The position numbers and the translations under genes are program-made. A stretch of DNA of 12,925 nt from NCBI GenBank assembly GCA_001970855.1, contig LSSN01004515.1, positions 1 to 12,925 on the forward strand, read 5' to 3'. Below, piece after piece: positions 8,741 to 12,925 of this stretch (within the stretch, counting starts at the first letter, position 1; the number at the start of each line of letters is the position of its first letter). The notes beneath the pieces were generated by a model. That model ran no database searches and was not told where the DNA came from. It saw only the letters and a list, made by a program, of their open reading frames with translations. Source of the DNA: Smittium culicis. Taxonomy: Eukaryota; Kickxellomycota; Harpellomycetes; Harpellales; Legeriomycetaceae.

Positions 8741-8822
8741 AGTCTGATTCTATACTTCTGTTTTCTCTTGTATTTTCTGAAAATCAACTTTTAAAACTTA
8801 ACCTAATTGAATATAATAATGA

Positions 8823-8928
8823 TGTCAAACAAAATTTGACAGATTAATGAAAAAATAATGACCAATTTAACGAATTAATTTTAATATAATAAGTATAACA
8901 AAATTCATGTCATAAAATTTGACATGAA
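8823..8928. repeat. Pair of related hairpins sharing TTTGACA
   Basis: Hairpin 1 is TGTCAAA (8823-8829), loop caaaa, TTTGACA (8835-8841). Hairpin 2 is TTCATGTCA (8904-8912), loop of 7, TGACATGAA (8920-8928). Both contain the direct 11-mer AAAATTTGACA (8831-8841 and 8914-8924). Two perfect stems sharing the same core within about 100 bp suggest a duplicated protein-binding site or ends of a tiny element. The second hairpin overlaps the ATG of the short reading frame at 8924. Confidence 0.4.
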
Positions 8929-9031
8929 ACCGGAAAGATATAAAAACCGCAACAAAACAACCAAGAAAAATCATCGAAAAATAGGAAAAGCTAACGGAAA
9001 AATGGAAAAAAGGCTAAACCGAAGAATTTAG
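8924..9031 (+). CDS. Possible 35-residue basic micro-ORF (unproven)
   Basis: ATG at 8924-8926 to TAG at 9029-9031 gives 35 codons of a very basic product starting MKPERYKNRNKTTKK and ending in MEKRLNRRI, about half Lys, Arg and Asn. The plus strand here is strikingly poor in T compared with everything around it, and the CGA, CGC, CCG and ACG codons are unlike the A/T-only codons of random frames nearby. The -3 base is G or purine-like (GAC before ATG), acceptable for eukaryotic initiation. I do not recognise the product. It could equally be a purine-rich low-complexity stretch. It is 895 bp upstream of SDA1 on the same strand. Confidence 0.15.
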   Translation: MKPERYKNRNKTTKKNHRKIGKANGKMEKRLNRRI

Positions 9032-9186
9032 TATTTCATATAAAAACTTTGCTTTTTTTGGCCAAACTTACTATTAATAAAATAACTCTTAATAATCAAA
9101 TAAAACTTTTATACCAAATTTTAAACTCTTTATTGTTATATTAAATATTAATCAAACCCTAACAAAAAAATACATCCAATATCAAC

Positions 9187-9276
9187 ATGAGACCTATAAG
9201 CATACGCTCAAAAGAACCGAAGGATTTGGCCGCAATAGCTAAAACTTTGACACATACAATATGCGCTATTTAATCG
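9187..9276. other. Exon-like G+C island, coding status unknown
   Basis: The line 9181-9240 has 26 of 60 G+C bases, as high as the SDA1 exons, with background on both sides near 15-20%. On the plus strand ATG at 9187 opens a 28-codon frame (MRPISIRSKEPKDLAAIAKT onward) ending at TAA, with A at -3 and a GTATGT donor-like hexamer about 6 bases after the stop. On the minus strand a frame through the same island reads VKVLAIAAKSFGSFERMLIG. Neither matches a family I know. It may be a short exon, an ncRNA or a fragment of a vanished gene. Confidence 0.3.
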
Positions 9277-9925
9277 GTATGTAAAGTGCATTTTAATAGT
9301 TTAGCAAGTAATTAAATTCCTATATCTAATCTGATTTAAACTATTTTTTTGTACTATTTAATAGTATTCAGATTTTGATGCTTGTAAATCAGAAGCCATT
9401 ATTGATTTTGTAATTTTTTTTTTTAAACGGGTTTTATTAAAATTTTAGTAACTTAAAAATATAAACCGAAAATACAATAAGCTAAAAAAAAATAAAATAA
9501 ATTCCACTGGCTGTCTACCGCCTCCTATTGATTTTATAAAACCTAAAAATATTATTTCAGAATAGCCAATTGTATTCGATATTACCAATTTCTTTTAGTG
9601 CTAAACTTTTGAATGCGAAAAAAAAGGCCTGGTTGATATATATCATTGGACAACAGTTCATAAAATACGAGTAGTTCGATCTTAAAGCTTTTCTACCAAT
9701 AGTATTAACCTATAAAAAATTTTTACCATAGCTTTTACGAAAATTTTTTTTTTCCAAAAAGCTGTGTATTTATGAAAAAATAATATAGTAAAAATTGAAT
9801 TCCAAGTTTTCAGCTTTCTAAGATATATGCTCATATGACATTTATTAGTTTCTAGTAGTGCAAGAATTTTTTTTTAAAAATAAAACAGAGGAGCTTCACT
9901 ATAAAGATATTAACCAGAACTAATC

Positions 9926-12551
9926 ATGGGCCGTAGACTGAGAGCAACAGAGGTGCTAGACAACTTGCCCCAACTTCAAAATCTGATAAAAAGAGATCCA
10001 ACTTCTTACAGAGAGGAATTTTTGCAACAATGGAGACATTTTGAATCCTCTCTCTCTATATTCGATTTAAAACCGGAGGATGAATATAAGGATTTTAGCG
10101 AGCTACTAATGTTTTTATCACATGTAAGTGATTTATATATCCTTATTTAAAAATATATCCAAAATTATTTAAATTTATACATATATCTCAAATATAATCT
10201 TGTATCTTAAAAAAAAAAAACCATATTATTCTAGGTCTCCATGCTTTACCCTAAAGATTGTGAAGGCTATCCTGATAAATTACTAAATTTACTTCAACGT
10301 CACTATATGGTTCTTAATCCAAGTTTCAGAAAATCAATAGTACAATCAATCATTTTAATGAGAAATAAGCGACAAGTTTCAAGCATTCGGTAATTCTTTA
10401 TTACTTGATAGAATTTTATTTATGGATAGCATAATTTAACTTGTATAATATTATTAAAATAGCGTTCTTCCAGTGTTTTTTACAATGTTTCGATGCCAAG
10501 ATAAGGCTTTAAGAGAATTGCTATACACTTATATCTTAAATGACATTAAATCTGCAAATAAAGGTCAGCACAAAAATAACCAGCTCAACAAAGTAATTCA
10601 GAATTACATGTTCTCGATAATAAATTCACCTGAAGCTCAAAATAAGACTAGCCCTGGCGCAATAGCAGCAAAAAAGAGTCTTGATGTATGTATTGAACTA
10701 TATAAAAAGAACATTTGGAATGATGCAAAAACAGTTAATGTTATAGCATTAGGTGCTTTCTCACCTATTACAAAAATAAAGGTAACTTGTGTTCAATTTT
10801 TTTTAAATCCAACCTCTAAGAAAAGCAGTGATGATGGTGGCTCTGATACTGACGATAGCAGTGATAGTGACTCGCAAAGCAATTCAAAAAAGATGACCCG
10901 ATCCGATTTATTAAAACTCAAAAAAAATCATGCTTTCACTAAAAAGACAAAGTCTAAACAAAGATTGATTGAAAAAGCTACTAAACTATACAAAAAAACT
11001 ACTAAGGAGAACGAAAAAGAAGAGGATATTGATGAGCTTGAAGAAAAAAAGAAGAACAAAGATCAGCCACATTTTAGAGTTTTGTCCCTTATTCATGACC
11101 CTCAAAACTTTGCAGAAAAACTCTTTTCTTTATCTACAAGCAATACCAACTCTTCAAAAAAAGGAGGCCAAACTGTTGAAAGATTTGAAGTTAGACTGAT
11201 GCAACTTAAACTTGTTTCTCGCCTAATGGGATACCACCAACTTTACATCCCATCTTTCTACCCATTTATGCTAAGATATTTACAGCCTCATCAACGCGAT
11301 GTTACAACTATCCTTGCGTTATATGCAAGTGCAATCCACCAATATACACCTCCAGATGCTATTCAGCCTCAACTTCGTGCAATAGCTAATAACTTTGTTT
11401 CAGATCATTGTTCACCAGAAGTAATTTCCGCAGGTTTGAATTCAATCAGAGCCGTTGCATCCAGACAGCCACTTTCAGTTGACTCTGAGCTACTGTCCGA
11501 TTTAATTGAATATCGTAAACACCGCGATAAAGGTGTTATGATGGCAGCAAGATCTCTACTACAGCTATACAGAGAAAAATATCCTGAGATTCTTCCTAGA
11601 AAAGAAAGAGGCAAAGCCGCATCAGAGAAACTTATTAGTGATTCTAAAAATCCTAAACCTCTTTTCGGAAATGAACATATTGCTGAAGGAGTAGATGGAA
11701 TTGATCTTCTTGATCTCCCAACTTCAGAAAGCGAAGATGGTGGTGATATTGGAAGTGAAAATGATAGCGCAAATGAAGATGATAACCACCTAATTCCAGA
11801 TCAAAAAGACATAACTAACAATGGTGAGAATGAGTTAAGTGGAAGCGACTATGAAAGCCTTGATGAAGAGGAGCTTGAGTTGCTTGAAGACGATCTCGAA
11901 GAAATCGATGAAAACGACCTTGAGCTTGATTCTGAAAATGATGAGAATAGTGATGATCAGGATGCTGAATTTGATTCTCAGGAAGCAGCAGACTCATCTA
12001 ATAAAGTTGAAGCCTCAGAGTTATCTGCAGGCGAAGTTTTAAATTCTGGAGCTGCCGGAAAGAAAAAATTACGTGTCGATATGATGAGAATTTTAACCGA
12101 TGAAGACTTTGCTAAGATTGATAGAATTAAGCAAAGAAGACTAGAAAAAGAGCAATTGGCCGCTGAAGAGAATAGCACAAATGTTTCTGGTAGCAAAAAG
12201 CGAAAAATATCTTCTACTTCAACTACAGAGAATAACGATGAGGAAAAAGATTACTACAATACAAATGATATCCTTGGTGCTTATCATGCTGGTAAGAAGG
12301 CTAAAGCAACTTACGAAGAAAGAATCAAATCTATCCAGGCTGGTCGTGAAGGTAGAGAAAAATATGCATCTAAAAAGAGTAAACGCGAGTCAGATGGAAG
12401 AAGTACTTCCAATAAAGAAAAGAGAAAAACCAAGAATTTCAAGATGATTTCTCATAAACAGGGTAACGTGGTCAAAGGAAAAAGATCTCTGGTGGAAAAA
12501 AGAAGGGAACTTCGCTCACATATAAAGAAGCAAAAGAAAAAAGGATTTTAG
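9926..12551 (+). CDS. SDA1: SDA1 homologue, 60S ribosomal subunit biogenesis and export factor (three exons)
   Basis: SDA1 proteins act in nucleolus and nucleoplasm on pre-60S particles and are needed for their maturation and export; the yeast gene was also linked to actin organisation and G1 passage. Exons are 9926-10123, 10235-10389 and 10463-12551, 2442 nt in total, giving 813 residues plus TAG. The N-terminus ([10 protein letters not shown], then [20 protein letters not shown]) is typical of the family and fixes the start; the context aatcATGG is good for eukaryotic initiation. Residues about 60-115 form the NUC130/SDA1 N-terminal helical region. Further conserved blocks are [20 protein letters not shown] (about 189-208), [25 protein letters not shown] and [11 protein letters not shown]. 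Acidic tracts lie at about 239-255 and 538-626. The C-terminal SDA1 domain begins near RILTDEDF (about 660) and ends in a basic tail (KKQKKKGF). Length fits the family (yeast about 767, human about 687). The gene appears intact. Confidence 0.96.
10124..10234 (+). other. SDA1 intron 1 (111 nt, phase 0)
   Basis: Donor GTAAGT at 10124-10129 and acceptor TTCTAG ending at 10234. Removing it joins codon 66 (His of LMFLSH) to Val of VSMLYPKD, restoring the conserved family stretch. Without splicing the frame meets a stop at 10148-10150. An A-run lies shortly before the acceptor; no clear TACTAAC-type branch site is visible. Confidence 0.92.
10390..10462 (+). other. SDA1 intron 2 (73 nt, phase 2)
   Basis: Donor GTAATT at 10390-10395 and acceptor AAATAG ending at 10462. 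It splits an Arg codon CG|C and joins RQVSSIR to [19 protein letters not shown], as expected for the family. A second AG at 10472-10473 would shift the frame and is rejected. A TTTAAC at 10435-10440, about 22 nt before the acceptor, is the best branch-site candidate. Confidence 0.9.
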
Positions 12552-12704
12552 TATATTTTTTTTATTTTTAAAAATAACACTTTGTCTACTATACTAATTT
12601 AAATTATTCAAAATATAACTAAAGTTTTCATTGAAATTAAAACCATAATTATTCTATTGTAAAAAGTAGCAGTTGTTTAAACTAATGAAAATTCGTCTAA
12701 ACTG

Positions 12705-12725
12705 TTATTATTATTATTATTATTA
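12705..12725 (+). repeat. (TTA)7 microsatellite
   Basis: Seven uninterrupted TTA units, about 150 bases past the SDA1 stop codon, probably in or near the 3' untranslated region. Likely length-polymorphic between isolates. Confidence 0.9.
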
Positions 12726-12766
12726 TATAAAAGATAATTTTAATAGATAAAGTGTAACGTTACTAA

Positions 12767-12781
12767 AATAAAAACAATAAA
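12767..12781 (+). terminator. Candidate polyadenylation signals for SDA1
   Basis: Two AATAAA hexamers, at 12767-12772 and 12776-12781, lie about 215-230 nt after the stop codon, a plausible 3' UTR length. In DNA this rich in A and T the hexamer occurs often by chance, so this is a suggestion based on position only. Confidence 0.3.
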
Positions 12782-12925
12782 ACAAATCTATACACTTTAT
12801 GTGTAAAAATTTAATACTTTGTAATTGATAAAAATTTTTAATAAATTTTAATTATAATAAGACAATAAGCTTGATTAATGTTATGGTGTGATAAATATAC
12901 TAAATTATAAATATGTTTTCGGCTG

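Larger units (their letters stand above)
5541..9925. other. AT-rich intergenic region between the relic and SDA1
   Basis: About 4.4 kb without a convincing gene. Much of it is below 20% G+C (5 of 60 bases at 7381-7440). Open frames at 6000-6182, 6431-6613 and 7314-7580 are composed almost only of AT-rich codons and resemble nothing I know. The left edge may contain the 5' end of the minus-strand DIRS relic. Items described separately are a 14-base palindrome at 5680-5693, TTATTGGATA copies at 5789-5798 (minus) and 6238-6247, an inverted repeat at 7120-7468, a C-rich island at 7941-7980, hairpins at 8723-8740 and 8823-8928, and two islands at 8924-9031 and 9187-9270. No tRNA or rRNA was recognised. 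Confidence 0.6.
12552..12925. other. AT-rich 3' flank of SDA1
   Basis: No gene on either strand. The first bases after the SDA1 stop form a T-rich tract. The rest is ordinary AT-rich flank with candidate polyadenylation hexamers and a microsatellite, listed separately. Confidence 0.6.

Noticed and set aside
11405..12196. Several minus- and plus-strand open frames inside SDA1
   Set aside because: They are out-of-frame shadows of the long conserved SDA1 exon, whose acidic codons give open frames in other registers.
10473..12551. SDA1 beginning at 10473 as a single-exon gene
   Set aside because: That codon is GTG, and the family N-terminus is found upstream in two exons joined by good GT-AG introns.
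1..12925. CRISPR array, bacterial operon or prokaryotic defence system
   Set aside because: No regularly spaced repeats, no ribosome-binding sites, and the only gene is an intron-containing eukaryotic one.

Overview
The window reads as nuclear DNA from a very AT-rich eukaryote, most likely a fungus and plausibly an early-diverging (zygomycete-grade) one. Three things point that way. The only intact gene is the eukaryotic ribosome-biogenesis factor SDA1, split by two short GT-AG introns. The intergenic DNA is extremely AT-rich (some 60-base lines are under 10% G+C), while the exons reach about 42%. The main repeat is a DIRS-type tyrosine-recombinase retrotransposon, a class common in early-diverging fungi but also found in slime moulds and animals. 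CTG encodes Leu at conserved SDA1 positions, so the CTG-Ser yeasts are excluded. The lineage call is inference; nothing here fixes a genus.

Layout. 1-1879: AT-rich DNA with no gene, carrying a ~200 bp imperfect inverted repeat (about 701-895) and small hairpins. 1880-5540: a heavily decayed DIRS-like retrotransposon on the minus strand. Reading from high to low coordinates it holds a gag-like region, reverse transcriptase, RNase H, a connection region and a tyrosine recombinase, all broken by stops and frameshifts. 5541-9925: about 4.4 kb of extremely AT-rich intergenic DNA with no convincing gene, several inverted repeats, and three short G+C islands (about 7941-7980, 8924-9031, 9187-9270). 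9926-12551: the SDA1 gene on the plus strand, three exons, 813 residues. 12552-12925: AT-rich 3' flank with possible polyadenylation signals and a (TTA)7 microsatellite.

Only SDA1 looks functional; its product acts in the nucleolus and nucleoplasm on pre-60S ribosomal particles. The retrotransposon is a fossil with mutated catalytic motifs and no clear termini. I found no operon-like system, CRISPR array, rRNA or tRNA. The most interesting leads are the DIRS relic, a 10-mer (TTATTGGATA) that recurs four times around it, and two exon-like G+C islands just upstream of SDA1.
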